DNA of 64,000 bases from Lachnospiraceae bacterium (GCA_022793195.1 JAAWCJ010000008.1:1-64000); one strand, 5' to 3'. Shown: positions 17,480 to 26,294, counted from the stretch's first letter. Made by a program: numbers and translations. Notes: generated by a model not told the origin, from the sequence alone.

Positions 17480-18049
17480 ATGGAAAAGACAATGACAGAA
17501 AAATCTCCAAAGCTTACTTTGATGACCATGACTCTCATCGGCGTAATGACCGCCGTTACCTGTATCCTTGGACCCCTTTCCATCCCGCTTCCCATAAGTC
17601 CTGTTCCTATTTCTTTCACAAATCTGGCTGTATACATTACCCTGTATGTACTGGGTATGAAAGCCGGAACCCTCAGCTATCTCATCTACCTCTTGATCGG
17701 TATAGTGGGAGTCCCTGTATTTTCCGGTTTTACCGGAGGCCCTGCCAAACTGGTGGGTCCCACGGGCGGTTATCTGGTGGGATTCATTTTCATGGCTCTC
17801 ATTGCCGGATGGTTCATTGACCAGTTCCCCAGGAAATATTACTTCCATGTCTTTGGCATGGTTTTGGGAACTGTGGTATGTTATCTGTTTGGCACGGTTT
17901 GGCTCTGTTTTCAGATGGAGCTTTCTTTTACAGCAGGCCTGATGGCCGGAGTGGTTCCCTATCTGCCCGGCGATGCAGCTAAAATCATCATTTCTCTGAT
18001 TTTAGGCCCCACTCTCCGGTATGGCGTCAACCAGGTGAAAAACCGCTGA
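17480..18049 (+). CDS. bioY: Biotin transporter BioY
   Basis: A 189-residue membrane protein, the substrate-binding S component of an ECF-type biotin importer. About six membrane segments are visible, with the BioY signatures TxQ-like PISFTNLAVY (about 40-50) and GxTGGYLVGF (about 94-103). No ECF ATPase or T component is adjacent, so it probably shares the group II energy-coupling module or works alone. A GGAG ribosome site precedes the ATG. It is the only gene on its transcript: a BirA operator lies upstream and a strong hairpin directly downstream. The organism is probably dependent on external biotin, at least in part. Confidence 0.92.
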   Translation: MEKTMTEKSPKLTLMTMTLIGVMTAVTCILGPLSIPLPISPVPISFTNLAVYITLYVLGMKAGTLSYLIYLLIGIVGVPVFSGFTGGPAKLVGPTGGYLVGFIFMALIAGWFIDQFPRKYYFHVFGMVLGTVVCYLFGTVWLCFQMELSFTAGLMAGVVPYLPGDAAKIIISLILGPTLRYGVNQVKNR

Positions 18050-18060
18050 CCACAGCCGAC

Positions 18061-18112
18061 AAAAGGGACGCTTGTTTCGACGGTATCATCCGCTGAAACA
18101 AGCGTCCCTTTT
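18061..18112. terminator. Bidirectional terminator, 18-bp stem
   Basis: Arms 18061-18078 and 18095-18112 are perfectly complementary (AAAAGGGACGC... with ...GCGTCCCTTTT) around a 16-base loop. The A-run on one side and T-run on the other serve both bioY (+) and the convergent peptidase operon (-), whose stop lies 3 bases away. Confidence 0.85.
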
Positions 18113-18114
18113 GC

Positions 18115-18765
18115 CTATTTCCTCTTTGCCGCGATAAAATATGGAAGTTTCTTTGACCAGTTATATTGATAAGAATTTTCTCTCCATCTTGTCCAATTTT
18201 CTTCCTCTTCCCTCCCTAACATTTCATAAGGATCGATGACCTCGACCTTTCCCTGTTTTTTTCTCAATGTCACGGAATGTAACACATTGTTGCCGTTTAT
18301 TCCATACAATTCCGCTACAGTTAAGGCCGCCATAACAACATGCTCTTCGTCTAAATATTTTTTTGCCGTAGGCGCGTCAAAATTTAATGTGATATTCAAA
18401 CTTGAAGCAGACAGTTTTAAAGCTTTATAAAAATAACAAAGGGCCTCTTCCTGCCGTTCATATTTCCGTATGGCCTCATCCAGCTTGGTTTTATGAATCC
18501 GTGGAGCGCCGTTTTCTTTAAAAATTATCCCTCTAAGCAATGGGTTATCGGAATCCAAAACAAAGTCACATTTTATATTTAACTCATCCAAAACAACCGG
18601 GATATATGTAAAAAAACCTCTTCCCATGAATACCGGAAAGTTTTTTTTGTCTTGTATTATATGCAACACCTCTTCTTCTGAAACACTGGTTTTCAACAAA
18701 GAGAGGAAGTTCCTGAACGCACATATCCAGCAGTCATGTTCTGTTTTTTGATAATAAATGGCCAA
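18115..18765 (-). CDS. Standalone C39-like cysteine peptidase
   Basis: A 216-residue protein with no signal or membrane segment. It shows the peptidase C39 layout: Q6, the catalytic cysteine in HDCWICAF (C12, exactly six residues after the oxyanion Gln), H163 in VLHSVTL, and D178 in VIDPYE. C39 peptidases cleave after double-glycine leaders and are normally the N-terminal domain of an ABC exporter; here the domain stands alone. It begins 11 bases after the membrane-protein gene and ends the operon that starts with a 52-residue peptide bearing a double-glycine leader, its likely substrate. Overall similarity to known C39 proteins is limited to these motifs; a related transglutaminase-like or C39_2 fold is possible. 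Confidence 0.65.
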   Translation of the reverse strand: MAIYYQKTEHDCWICAFRNFLSLLKTSVSEEEVLHIIQDKKNFPVFMGRGFFTYIPVVLDELNIKCDFVLDSDNPLLRGIIFKENGAPRIHKTKLDEAIRKYERQEEALCYFYKALKLSASSLNITLNFDAPTAKKYLDEEHVVMAALTVAELYGINGNNVLHSVTLRKKQGKVEVIDPYEMLGREEEENWTRWRENSYQYNWSKKLPYFIAAKRK

Positions 18766-18776
18766 CCCCTCACTCC

Positions 18777-19859
18777 TTATTTTTTGTACCCTCCGGGTAC
18801 CCCACTATGGTCATTCGGCCCTTCCAATAAGGTATAATTCCAGATAAAAATGAAAAACGTCCCCGGCAGCAGTACATCGTCGAGATCTATATGCTTCGAT
18901 CTCTCATTCTCCCTGCTTCTCATTGCTTTCCCGTTATAAGAAGAATACCAGTTACAGCTTTCGATATCTGTCCCGTCATATCCAAAATCTATGTGATACC
19001 GGTCACAGACACAGCCAATATCCTCAAATAAATAATTTTCCGTCCTATTTAACAAAGTTTGAAACTGAAATCTAATATGTGTCCTGGGCGTTTCAGAAAA
19101 ATCAACAGGATAAGTATAGACGCCGTCCTTTTCATCGGACGTTATTTCTCTATCTTCCACTTTAAAAGATATCATTTTAAAGCTGTCCGGCTCATTTTCA
19201 GAACCCTTTGCCGCCAAAAACGGAAACGTTAATATCCGGTTTATACCCGTTAATTCATTGACATAATTTCTATATTCCTCTTTACTTTTTGCATAGTAAA
19301 TCTTGAACTGATTTTTTCCCTCAATTCCAACAATGTCAAATTCAAAGGTAAACTTACTTACAAAAAAACCAGGATATTTCTGATCACCGGAAAGCTCAAT
19401 ATCGACATACACATTCTCTCTCAGACTGTTTCTGTCTGTCACCTGATAATTATAAATAATGGTTTCCTGGATTTTTTTGGAAATGCGCTCTCCTAAGATT
19501 GCATTCATGCTGGATTCCAGTATTTCCTGGTTCCGCTCTTCCTTAATAAAATTCTTTGTAAGTTCCGGGCTCGCAAGTATTTTTGCCACATCTTCATCCA
19601 GCTGCTTTTTATATTGGCTGTTAATCATGAAATCTAAAATGAAAATAGAAAACAGTGTTATGGAAATATTTTGTAATGCCACCACAAAGTAGTAAAAAAG
19701 CTTCCATACAAGATCTTCATATAATCCGACAGTATGATAACCCGTAAAAATAGAACAGATAATAAATACCACGCCGGAAAGAGCAGCAAATAAAATCTTT
19801 TTCGTATTATAATATTTATAAATTGCCTCAGTAAACGTTGTCTTAGGTTTACTTTCCAT
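18777..19859 (-). CDS. Two-TM protein with large soluble C-terminal domain
   Basis: I do not recognise the family. The 360-residue product has a short basic N-terminus, two membrane segments (about 21-41 and 55-78) and a soluble region of about 280 residues. The first part (85-140) is charged and helical; the rest is rich in alternating hydrophobic residues, suggesting beta structure, with a hydrophobic TFFIFIWNY segment near the end. Overall this resembles two-TM plus beta-rich-domain effectors or receptors only in outline. Translation is probably coupled to the peptide gene upstream: the GGAGCGG ribosome site overlaps the peptide's last codons. It is followed after 11 bases by the C39-like peptidase gene. 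A role in peptide export, sensing or immunity is inference. Confidence 0.6.
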   Translation of the reverse strand: MESKPKTTFTEAIYKYYNTKKILFAALSGVVFIICSIFTGYHTVGLYEDLVWKLFYYFVVALQNISITLFSIFILDFMINSQYKKQLDEDVAKILASPELTKNFIKEERNQEILESSMNAILGERISKKIQETIIYNYQVTDRNSLRENVYVDIELSGDQKYPGFFVSKFTFEFDIVGIEGKNQFKIYYAKSKEEYRNYVNELTGINRILTFPFLAAKGSENEPDSFKMISFKVEDREITSDEKDGVYTYPVDFSETPRTHIRFQFQTLLNRTENYLFEDIGCVCDRYHIDFGYDGTDIESCNWYSSYNGKAMRSRENERSKHIDLDDVLLPGTFFIFIWNYTLLEGPNDHSGVPGGYKK

Positions 19860-19865
19860 ATTTTT

Positions 19866-20024
19866 CTACCGCTCCAATTTTACATCTGATTTGCCGTCGT
19901 CTTTCTTCGACGTTTCTACCGGACGGATTCCTCCCATCAAATGAACGAGAGCATTTCTGTTCCAGGATAGTTCCTTCCCTCCCAAAACACTTTTATTTTG
20001 AACACATAAATCATTTTTTTTCAT
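19866..20024 (-). CDS. Small peptide precursor with double-glycine leader
   Basis: A 52-codon gene with GGGGG 6 bases ahead of its ATG. Residues 21-32 (WNRNALVHLMGG) fit the double-glycine leader pattern: hydrophobic residues at -12 (W21), -7 (L26) and -4 (L29), and GG at -2/-1 (31-32). Cleavage would release a 20-residue, very hydrophilic C-terminal peptide starting IRPVETSKK, rich in Lys and Asp and without Cys, which is more like a signal than a pore-forming bacteriocin. A second GG at 15-16 is less well placed. It heads an operon with the two-TM protein and the C39-like peptidase, behind its own promoter. I know no named family for it. Confidence 0.6.
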   Translation of the reverse strand: MKKNDLCVQNKSVLGGKELSWNRNALVHLMGGIRPVETSKKDDGKSDVKLER

Positions 20025-20075
20025 ATTTACCCCCTTTCTTTGACAACATTAATCAACCATCTTCACTTTGTTTAT

Positions 20076-20104
20076 AATATACTACATTTACATATCCAGT
20101 GCAA
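20076..20104 (-). promoter_or_regulatory. Promoter of the peptide-2TM-peptidase operon
   Basis: TTGCAC (20099-20104), 17-base spacer and TATATT (20076-20081) read toward the peptide gene, giving a leader of about 45 bases. It lies between the rhamnulokinase stop and the peptide start, so the cassette can be expressed independently. Confidence 0.6.
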
Positions 20105-20129
20105 CCTTCGCAAATCTTTCTTATCCCAA

Positions 20130-21632
20130 CTATCGCGGCGCGACCTCTTCCAGCCCGCATATCTGCAAAAATTCTTTATAACGCGCATCCCACTTACCGG
20201 CTTCTTCCGGTTCAAACCGCTTCAGGGGAGAGCTGTTCTCAGCTATTTCCCGGACCTCCCCCTCCCCCGCAAGCTCCCCGCGCCCCACCGCCTGCATCAG
20301 GACATTGCCCACAGCCGCCGCCTCGCTGACCCCGGTGATAACCGGAAGGTTCAGGGCACACGCCAGCATTTTATTTAAAAAATCAACCCCGCTGGTTCCC
20401 CCAACCACATATATTATGTCAACATCGGAAACAGAGGCCCGTTTTACCGCTTCCAGCCCATACCGGCATTTGAGGGCGATACTCTCATAAATAATCCTGG
20501 CAATCTGTCCGATATTATCCTGCTCAACCGCCGGCTGCCCGCTCTTTTCCAGCCAGGAAACCACTGCCTTTGTCATATCTTCCGGGCTGTAAAAATCTTC
20601 TGCGTCCGGATCCACAAATCCATAAAAAGGCTCTGCCCCAGCTGCCATCGCTACAATGGCGGAATAATCACAGGAAATCCCCCGCCTCTGCCACATCCTC
20701 CGACATTCCTGGAGAATCCACATGGCGCAGACATTCCTTTTTACCAAAGTTTTTCCAAATGCAAATCCTGTATTGGACAGGTTATAGCGAAAAGATAATT
20801 CCGGGTTCGCCGGCTCTGAAAGCTCCATACCGACCAGATACCAGCTTCCCGTGGAAATAAAAGCCCACCTTTCCCCCTCTTTTGCAGGGACAGCCACACC
20901 GGCCGCTGCCGTATCATGGACAGGAGGCGCGATAATTTCAAACCGTCCGATTCCCAGCCTCCCCGCCAGTTCTTCCGAAATCCTCCCCAGACACTGGCCC
21001 GACCATACGATGGGGGGTTGTATACTTTCAGGCAGGCCAAACAGCTCAAACACCTTGTTCTCCCACCGCTGTTTCCTCATGTTAAAGAGCTGGGAATAAG
21101 AAGCCGCAGAAATCTCAGAGCACATCCGTCCGGAAAAAAAGTACATTAATAAATCTCCAAGATGCATGATCTTGTTCCCACCCTCCAAAAGTTCCGGATA
21201 TTCCTTTTTCGCTGCCAACAGCTGGCAGAGAGTGGAATCACACATCTTCCTCTGGCCGGTCAGCTCATAAAGTTCCCCGTAGCTTATGACTGCTTCCACT
21301 TCCTCTGTCATCCCTTCTGTACGTCTGTCCCGGTAAAAGACAGGAAGCCCCAAAAGCTCACCCTGGGGATTCACAATCCCAAAGTCTCCGGCCCAGGAAT
21401 CAATTCCCAGGCTGGCAGGCGCTCTTCCCTCTCTCCCCAGTTTTTCTAATACCCCGCAAATTTTTTCATAGACTTCATAGACATTGATACATACATGACC
21501 TCTCAAAAACACCCGCGGAGTGATAAAACGGCCTGCCTCCCGCATCTGAATCCTCTTCTGTTTTGTAAGCTCCGCCAGCAAAATTTTCCCGCTGCTGCTC
21601 CCCATATCAACGGCCAAATACTGTTTTTCCAT
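20130..21632 (-). CDS. rhaB: Rhamnulokinase (FGGY kinase)
   Basis: A 500-residue sugar kinase that phosphorylates L-rhamnulose to its 1-phosphate. The N-terminal ATPase core begins with VDMGSSSGK; GIDSWAGDFG (about 99-108), the STGSWYLVG segment and the C-terminal VVGGTSG....NKMLACAL segment are typical of RhaB. FGGY kinases overlap in sequence, so L-fuculokinase is the alternative. No rhamnose isomerase or aldolase gene is adjacent, which is unusual because rhaB normally sits in a rha cluster. It has its own promoter and an 85-base leader containing an inverted repeat. The start has AGGAGG upstream. Confidence 0.85.
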   Translation of the reverse strand: MEKQYLAVDMGSSSGKILLAELTKQKRIQMREAGRFITPRVFLRGHVCINVYEVYEKICGVLEKLGREGRAPASLGIDSWAGDFGIVNPQGELLGLPVFYRDRRTEGMTEEVEAVISYGELYELTGQRKMCDSTLCQLLAAKKEYPELLEGGNKIMHLGDLLMYFFSGRMCSEISAASYSQLFNMRKQRWENKVFELFGLPESIQPPIVWSGQCLGRISEELAGRLGIGRFEIIAPPVHDTAAAGVAVPAKEGERWAFISTGSWYLVGMELSEPANPELSFRYNLSNTGFAFGKTLVKRNVCAMWILQECRRMWQRRGISCDYSAIVAMAAGAEPFYGFVDPDAEDFYSPEDMTKAVVSWLEKSGQPAVEQDNIGQIARIIYESIALKCRYGLEAVKRASVSDVDIIYVVGGTSGVDFLNKMLACALNLPVITGVSEAAAVGNVLMQAVGRGELAGEGEVREIAENSSPLKRFEPEEAGKWDARYKEFLQICGLEEVAPR

Positions 21633-21671
21633 CCGTACCTCCTGTCACAAATTACTTAAAACGCTCCCTAT

Positions 21672-21751
21672 GTAAACCGAAAGGTTCACTCCTTCTTCAC
21701 CGGCTGTGCTCCCTATAAGGCCATAATACTGACCGAAATTAACATCGTCAA
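21672..21751 (-). promoter_or_regulatory. rhaB promoter and leader inverted repeat
   Basis: TTGACG (21746-21751), 17-base spacer, TATTAT (21723-21728). In the leader GTGAACC-TTTC-GGTTTAC (21672-21689 on the minus strand) is an inverted repeat with one mismatch, a possible operator. The 310-base region between rhaB and the transporter gene otherwise holds only the promoter at 21844-21872. Confidence 0.55.
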
Positions 21752-21843
21752 CACAAGCCATGTTCGTAATCTACCCTGCAGGAGTTTTTAATCATCGGAT
21801 GTCTCCGGATCTTTTTTCCACCGCAATTAAAATACATGAAATA

Positions 21844-21872
21844 TTGACAATCCCACTTCGCTGGTTTATTAT
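21844..21872 (+). promoter_or_regulatory. Promoter of the NSS transporter gene
   Basis: TTGACA (21844-21849), 17-base spacer and TATTAT (21867-21872) lie about 70 bases upstream of the transporter start. Confidence 0.65.
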
Positions 21873-21942
21873 TTTACTAAGGTAAAGTCTTGCATTGTAC
21901 CCTACTTATCAGGTCGTTCCATTTATGAAAGGAGATCAGTTC

Positions 21943-23328
21943 ATGGACAACAAAAACTTCAAATCAAGATTCGGCTTTCTCATGGCGGCCGTCGGCTCCG
22001 CCGTCGGAGTCGGAAACCTGTGGGGATTTCCCTACAAAATGGGAGCGAACGGCGGTTTTGCTTTCCTTTTATGTTATGCTTTCTGTGTAGTGATCGGCTA
22101 CGTCATCATGACCGGCGAGTTGGCCATCGGCCGATCCGGCGGGAAAGGAGTCATTGAAAATTACAAACTGACCGGGAAAAGAAACGGCTGGATCGGCGTC
22201 CTGGCCGCCCTTTCTGTCCTGTTGATCACAGGGTTCTGCTGTACTTTGACGGCCTACTGTATGAAATATTTCCTGGCAAACCTGGGTACTCTCCTCAATG
22301 CAAGCTGGGGCATCAATGGCGGCGACGCGGCCGCTTACTGGGACGCGTTCCTCTCCAATGGCCTGGAAGCCGCACTTCTAACTTTACTGTGCGTCGTCAT
22401 CACCATGGTCATTCTGTTTAAGGGAACCTCCGGCATTGAAAAATTCTGCAAATACGCCATGCCGCTCCTGGTTCTTCTGCTGCTCATCGTTATCGGCAGG
22501 TCTTTGTCGCTCCCCGGTTCCTCCGCAGGACTGGCTTTTATGTTTAAACCGGACTGGTCCGTGTTCCAGGGGACAGGATGGATCACTGTTTTTGCAAGGG
22601 CAGGTGGGCAGGCCTTTTTCTCCTTGTCCCTGGGTATGGCTATCATGATTACTTATGGCGCTTATCTGAATAAAACAGAAAACATCGGAAAAAATGCCGC
22701 CCTGATCTGCTTTTTTGACACTTTGGTGGCAATACTGGCCGGCGTGGCCATTTTCCCCGCCGTTTTTGCCTTCGGCCATGAGCCTGCAGGCGGCACTGGT
22801 CTGCTTTTCGTGACGCTTCAGACTGTATTCACCGACATGGGAATGATCGGCGCCTTCTTTGGCTGTATCTTCTATTTGCTGGCTGTGATCGCTGAACTGA
22901 CCTCCTTAGTCTCCCTCTTTGAACCTCAGATCGCTTTTATAAACGATGTTGCGGCAATCAAGGGAAAGACCATCAGCAGGACAAAACTCGTCATCGGCGT
23001 ATCCATATTCAACTTTGCAACCGGAGCCCTTGTGGCTTTCGACGCCCTGGGGAAGGGCGGCCTCATACAGCCCCTCGGGTTCTGCTGGATGGATTTCTTC
23101 GACCTGTTCTCCGAAGGTATTCTGATGCCCATAGGAGCCCTTGCCATGACTCTTATTCTGGGATGGAAGCTTGGGCCTAAGTGGATGGAGGCGGAGATGA
23201 CACAGGGCGGGAATACCTGGAAGTCCAAACAATTTTATATGGTATGCCTGAAATACATCGCTCCGCTTTTTATTCTCCTGGTATTTGCCGGACAGATCAG
23301 CAATTTCTTCGGTCTGGGATGGTTCTAA
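21943..23328 (+). CDS. Sodium-dependent transporter, NSS/SNF family
   Basis: A 461-residue membrane protein of the LeuT fold with 11-12 membrane segments. The first segment carries the family motif GSAVGVGNLWGFPYK (substrate and sodium site). Bacterial members import amino acids such as leucine, tryptophan, tyrosine or alanine together with sodium. Substrate is unknown. The ATG chosen has AAAGGAGA upstream and starts at the usual short N-terminus. A LysR regulator gene follows on the same strand after about 55 bases and may control it. A second NSS gene lies at 56703-58028. Confidence 0.9.
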   Translation: MDNKNFKSRFGFLMAAVGSAVGVGNLWGFPYKMGANGGFAFLLCYAFCVVIGYVIMTGELAIGRSGGKGVIENYKLTGKRNGWIGVLAALSVLLITGFCCTLTAYCMKYFLANLGTLLNASWGINGGDAAAYWDAFLSNGLEAALLTLLCVVITMVILFKGTSGIEKFCKYAMPLLVLLLLIVIGRSLSLPGSSAGLAFMFKPDWSVFQGTGWITVFARAGGQAFFSLSLGMAIMITYGAYLNKTENIGKNAALICFFDTLVAILAGVAIFPAVFAFGHEPAGGTGLLFVTLQTVFTDMGMIGAFFGCIFYLLAVIAELTSLVSLFEPQIAFINDVAAIKGKTISRTKLVIGVSIFNFATGALVAFDALGKGGLIQPLGFCWMDFFDLFSEGILMPIGALAMTLILGWKLGPKWMEAEMTQGGNTWKSKQFYMVCLKYIAPLFILLVFAGQISNFFGLGWF

Positions 23329-23383
23329 AGATCTCTGTGATTCCAAAACTTCCGACGGTTCCAGGCAAAGTATGGTGACTTTT

Positions 23384-24331
23384 ATGAACTCAGATAAACT
23401 GCGATATTTTATTGAAATCGCCAGACAGCAAAATCTTACAAAAGCAGCAAATTACCTGTTTACATCACAACCGGCCCTGACCCAGTACGTCAACCGGCTG
23501 GAAACAGAAATCGGTCTGAAACTGTTCGACCGTTCTTCCACCCCGCTCCGGCTTACCGAAGCGGGGGAACTTTATTTAAAATATGCCCATGAAGTCGTGG
23601 CAGCCCAGAAGGAGCTAAATACCGGCCTGGAGCTTTTAAAACATCAAATAAAACAGACGCTCACCATCGGGATTCCCTCTCAGATGATCCCTTTCGTGAG
23701 CGCCCATTTACTGAACCGTTTTATTCACCTTCACCCGGATATTCATTTGATTATCAGGGAAGGTACTTCCCTCTCCCTGATGAATGATTTGCTTACCGGG
23801 GAGATTGACCTTGCCTTTCTGCATAACCGAAACAGCACAGATTCCCGCTGCGTAAGAAATGTCCTTTTTTACGAGCCTCTTTACTTTGTTTTCCACAGAC
23901 AAAGTAAGCTTGGCCATGCCTGTACCTGCATTGAGGGTAATTATGTCCGTCTTGACCAGATACATTTTCCCATCATTGAGAAGATGCGTATGATTCGTCT
24001 CTCCAAAGATTTTTACCTCTATCATCTCTTGAAAGAACAGCTTGCCAATTTTAACATCATCCCTTCCAATTCCATGGAGTTGCCCAGCCTCAATGCCGCT
24101 ATCCAGTATATTGCCCAGGATGCCTCCGATGGTATTGCCCTTTTGTCCAAGTCCATCATCAGCACTGCCATTGACGAAACAAAGCTTTATTTCGGCTCCA
24201 TTGCCGGCCAGGAACTGTCCTGGAATTTTTCCGTCAACTACATGCCGAAACGGACTTTGTCCAAAATAGCTGTCTCATTTCTGGCTTTTGCGGATGAGAA
24301 TAAATCCAGTCTGCAGGCCATCGGCCGCTGA
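23384..24331 (+). CDS. LysR family transcriptional regulator
   Basis: A 315-residue LTTR: an N-terminal winged helix-turn-helix (about 5-62, NLTKAANYLFTSQPALTQYVNRLE) and a periplasmic-binding-protein-like effector domain (about 88-300). The start is taken where the domain normally begins; an in-frame ATG 12 bases earlier is possible, and the ribosome site (GGTGA) is weak for both. Being directly downstream of the transporter gene and on the same strand is atypical for LysR genes, which are usually divergent from their target, so the target could be the transporter or something outside the window. Confidence 0.88.
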   Translation: MNSDKLRYFIEIARQQNLTKAANYLFTSQPALTQYVNRLETEIGLKLFDRSSTPLRLTEAGELYLKYAHEVVAAQKELNTGLELLKHQIKQTLTIGIPSQMIPFVSAHLLNRFIHLHPDIHLIIREGTSLSLMNDLLTGEIDLAFLHNRNSTDSRCVRNVLFYEPLYFVFHRQSKLGHACTCIEGNYVRLDQIHFPIIEKMRMIRLSKDFYLYHLLKEQLANFNIIPSNSMELPSLNAAIQYIAQDASDGIALLSKSIISTAIDETKLYFGSIAGQELSWNFSVNYMPKRTLSKIAVSFLAFADENKSSLQAIGR

Positions 24332-24343
24332 TTCTGAAAACCA

Positions 24344-25429
24344 TCAATATTTTCTTTCGCAAACCTTTGTCCAGCCATAGACATCTTCACTGTTCCCAAG
24401 CTGGATTCCAAGCAGTTTGTCAAACAGATACTGTGCTTTCGGCCCGATCTTGCCGCCATTGATCACCAGCTCTTCCCCTCTCCAACATAATTTACCCACC
24501 GGAGAAACCACCGCGGCCGTTCCGGTTCCAAAAGCCTCATTGAGACGGCCTTCATGGGCCGCCTGATAGACCTCGTCGATGGACAGCTTCCGCTCCTCCA
24601 CTTTCCATCCTGCATCCGCCGCCAGGGTAAGGATGGAGTTTCTGGTGACACCGGGCAGAATCGTTCCGGCTAAAGGCGCTGTGATAATGGTATCGTCGAT
24701 GACGAACATCATATTCATGGAGCCAACTTCTTCTATGTATTTCCTCTCCACGCCATCCAGCCAGAGAACCTGGTCATACCCCATCTCTTCTGCCTTTTCC
24801 CCCGCCAGCATGCTTCCTGCATAATTTCCGCCGCATTTTGCGTAACCTGTACCGCCTGCCGCCGCCCGGATGTATTCTTCCTCCACGTAAATGCTCACCG
24901 GCGCCATTCCGTTCTTATAGTAGGCCCCGGAAGGGGAACAGATAATAAAGAACAGATATTTTTTTGCCGGATGCACACCGAGGCTTTTTTCAAGTGCAAT
25001 CATGGCAGGACGCAGGACCAGGGAGGTTCCGTAAGCATGGGGCGTCCAGTCCCGGTCAACATCCACCACCGCCTGCAGCGCTTCCATATACATTTCCGGT
25101 TCCATGGTCGGCATACACATCCTCTTTGCCGACTGGTTCCATCTGGCGGCGTTCATGAGGGGCCTGAAAAACAGGATCTCATCCTCTTTCGTCCGGTACG
25201 CCTTCATCCCTTCAAAAATCTCCTGCCCGTAGTGCAGCACGGACGCCGCCGGGTCGATGGACAAATTGTGGTACGGCTCCACTCTTGCATCATGCCAGCC
25301 GATTCCCTCGTCGTATTCCATAAGAAACATATGGTCGGAAAAATAGTTTCCGAATCCAAGTGTCCCTGCCTTTTCCGCTTCCAGTGGTTTCTCAAGGGGG
25401 GCCGTTGTCCGTGTAACCTTAATCTCCAT
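24344..25429 (-). CDS. ilvE: Branched-chain amino acid aminotransferase
   Basis: A 361-residue class IV PLP enzyme that transfers amino groups between glutamate and the keto acids of valine, leucine and isoleucine. The PLP lysine is K198 in GYAKCGGNY; LVLRP, EVGSMNMMFV and the GTGTAAVVSPVG segment are typical. The longer BCAT type (about 360 residues) is seen. It lies 31 bases after panB on the same strand; panB and IlvE both use 2-oxoisovalerate, so the operon joins valine and pantothenate metabolism. It converges with the LysR gene with 12 bases between. Confidence 0.93.
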   Translation of the reverse strand: MEIKVTRTTAPLEKPLEAEKAGTLGFGNYFSDHMFLMEYDEGIGWHDARVEPYHNLSIDPAASVLHYGQEIFEGMKAYRTKEDEILFFRPLMNAARWNQSAKRMCMPTMEPEMYMEALQAVVDVDRDWTPHAYGTSLVLRPAMIALEKSLGVHPAKKYLFFIICSPSGAYYKNGMAPVSIYVEEEYIRAAAGGTGYAKCGGNYAGSMLAGEKAEEMGYDQVLWLDGVERKYIEEVGSMNMMFVIDDTIITAPLAGTILPGVTRNSILTLAADAGWKVEERKLSIDEVYQAAHEGRLNEAFGTGTAAVVSPVGKLCWRGEELVINGGKIGPKAQYLFDKLLGIQLGNSEDVYGWTKVCERKY

Positions 25430-25460
25430 CTGTTTTCATCTCCTTTCGCATTTTTCCGGT

Positions 25461-26294
25461 TTAATACAATTTTGGAATGTCAACCGCTTTGTTGTAGGCA
25501 TATTCCGGGGAGGGGAAAGTCCCGTCCAGAGTTTCCTCATGGAAAGCGTTCAGCCCTTCCACCATGGCCTCGCGGATATGGGCAAAATGCTTGACAAACT
25601 TCGGTTTCATCCCTTTATACATCCCAAGAGCATCCTGTGTCACCAGCACCTGGCAGTCCACGTCAGGCCCCGCGCCAATTCCCCAAATTGGAATTTTCAC
25701 CGCCTCTGTGACTGCCTTCCCCACCACGCTGGGAACACACTCAATCACAATGGCAATGGCTCCGGCCTCTTCCAGCTTTCTGGCGTCCTCAATGAGCTGG
25801 GCCGCACTCTCCGGCGTACCACCCTGAACCCTGAATCCTCCTAAAGACGTAGCTGTCTGAGGCGTCAGGCCGATATGGCCCACCACCGGAATTCCCGCAT
25901 CGGTCAGCCTTCGGATGGTCGGTGCAAAGTTTACGCCGCCTTCCAGTTTGATCGCGTCGCAGTTTGTTTCCATCAGCATACGGTTACAGTTTTCAATGGC
26001 CTGCTCCGGGCTGACATTATAAGAGCCGAAAGGCATATCCCCGATGACAAAAGTATCCGGTGCCCCCAACACCACCGGCTTTACAAAACCAATCATCTCC
26101 CCCATGGTCATCCCCACAGTTGAGTTTCTCCCCAGCATCACCATGGCCGCGGAATCACCCACCAGAATAATCTCCGTCTCACTGTCGTTGACAATGGAAG
26201 CCGTGGTATAGTCATATGCTGTCACAAAGGTATATTTTTTACCTTCTTCTTTGTATTTCTTAAAGTCCGCAATCGAAATTTTTTTCTTAGCCAT
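25461..26294 (-). CDS. panB: 3-methyl-2-oxobutanoate hydroxymethyltransferase
   Basis: A 277-residue TIM-barrel enzyme that adds a hydroxymethyl group from methylene-tetrahydrofolate to 2-oxoisovalerate, the first step of pantothenate synthesis. Metal- and substrate-binding parts are visible: TAYDY (about 25-29), VGDSAAMVMLG, IGDMPFGSY, IKLEGG and GHIGLTPQ, with catalytic Glu in IVIECVP. Length is typical. panC and panD are not in the window. An AAGGAG ribosome site precedes the ATG. ilvE follows in the same operon. Confidence 0.95.
   Translation of the reverse strand: MAKKKISIADFKKYKEEGKKYTFVTAYDYTTASIVNDSETEIILVGDSAAMVMLGRNSTVGMTMGEMIGFVKPVVLGAPDTFVIGDMPFGSYNVSPEQAIENCNRMLMETNCDAIKLEGGVNFAPTIRRLTDAGIPVVGHIGLTPQTATSLGGFRVQGGTPESAAQLIEDARKLEEAGAIAIVIECVPSVVGKAVTEAVKIPIWGIGAGPDVDCQVLVTQDALGMYKGMKPKFVKHFAHIREAMVEGLNAFHEETLDGTFPSPEYAYNKAVDIPKLY

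Noticed and set aside
18777-19859. CBASS two-TM effector (Cap15 or S-2TM-beta type)
   Set aside because: The two-TM plus beta-rich outline is similar, but no nucleotide cyclase is nearby and the size does not match; the resemblance is too weak.
21672-21689. Catabolite-responsive element or BirA site before rhaB
   Set aside because: The inverted repeat GTAAACC-GAAA-GGTTCAC has too short a spacer for BirA and does not fit the cre pattern.
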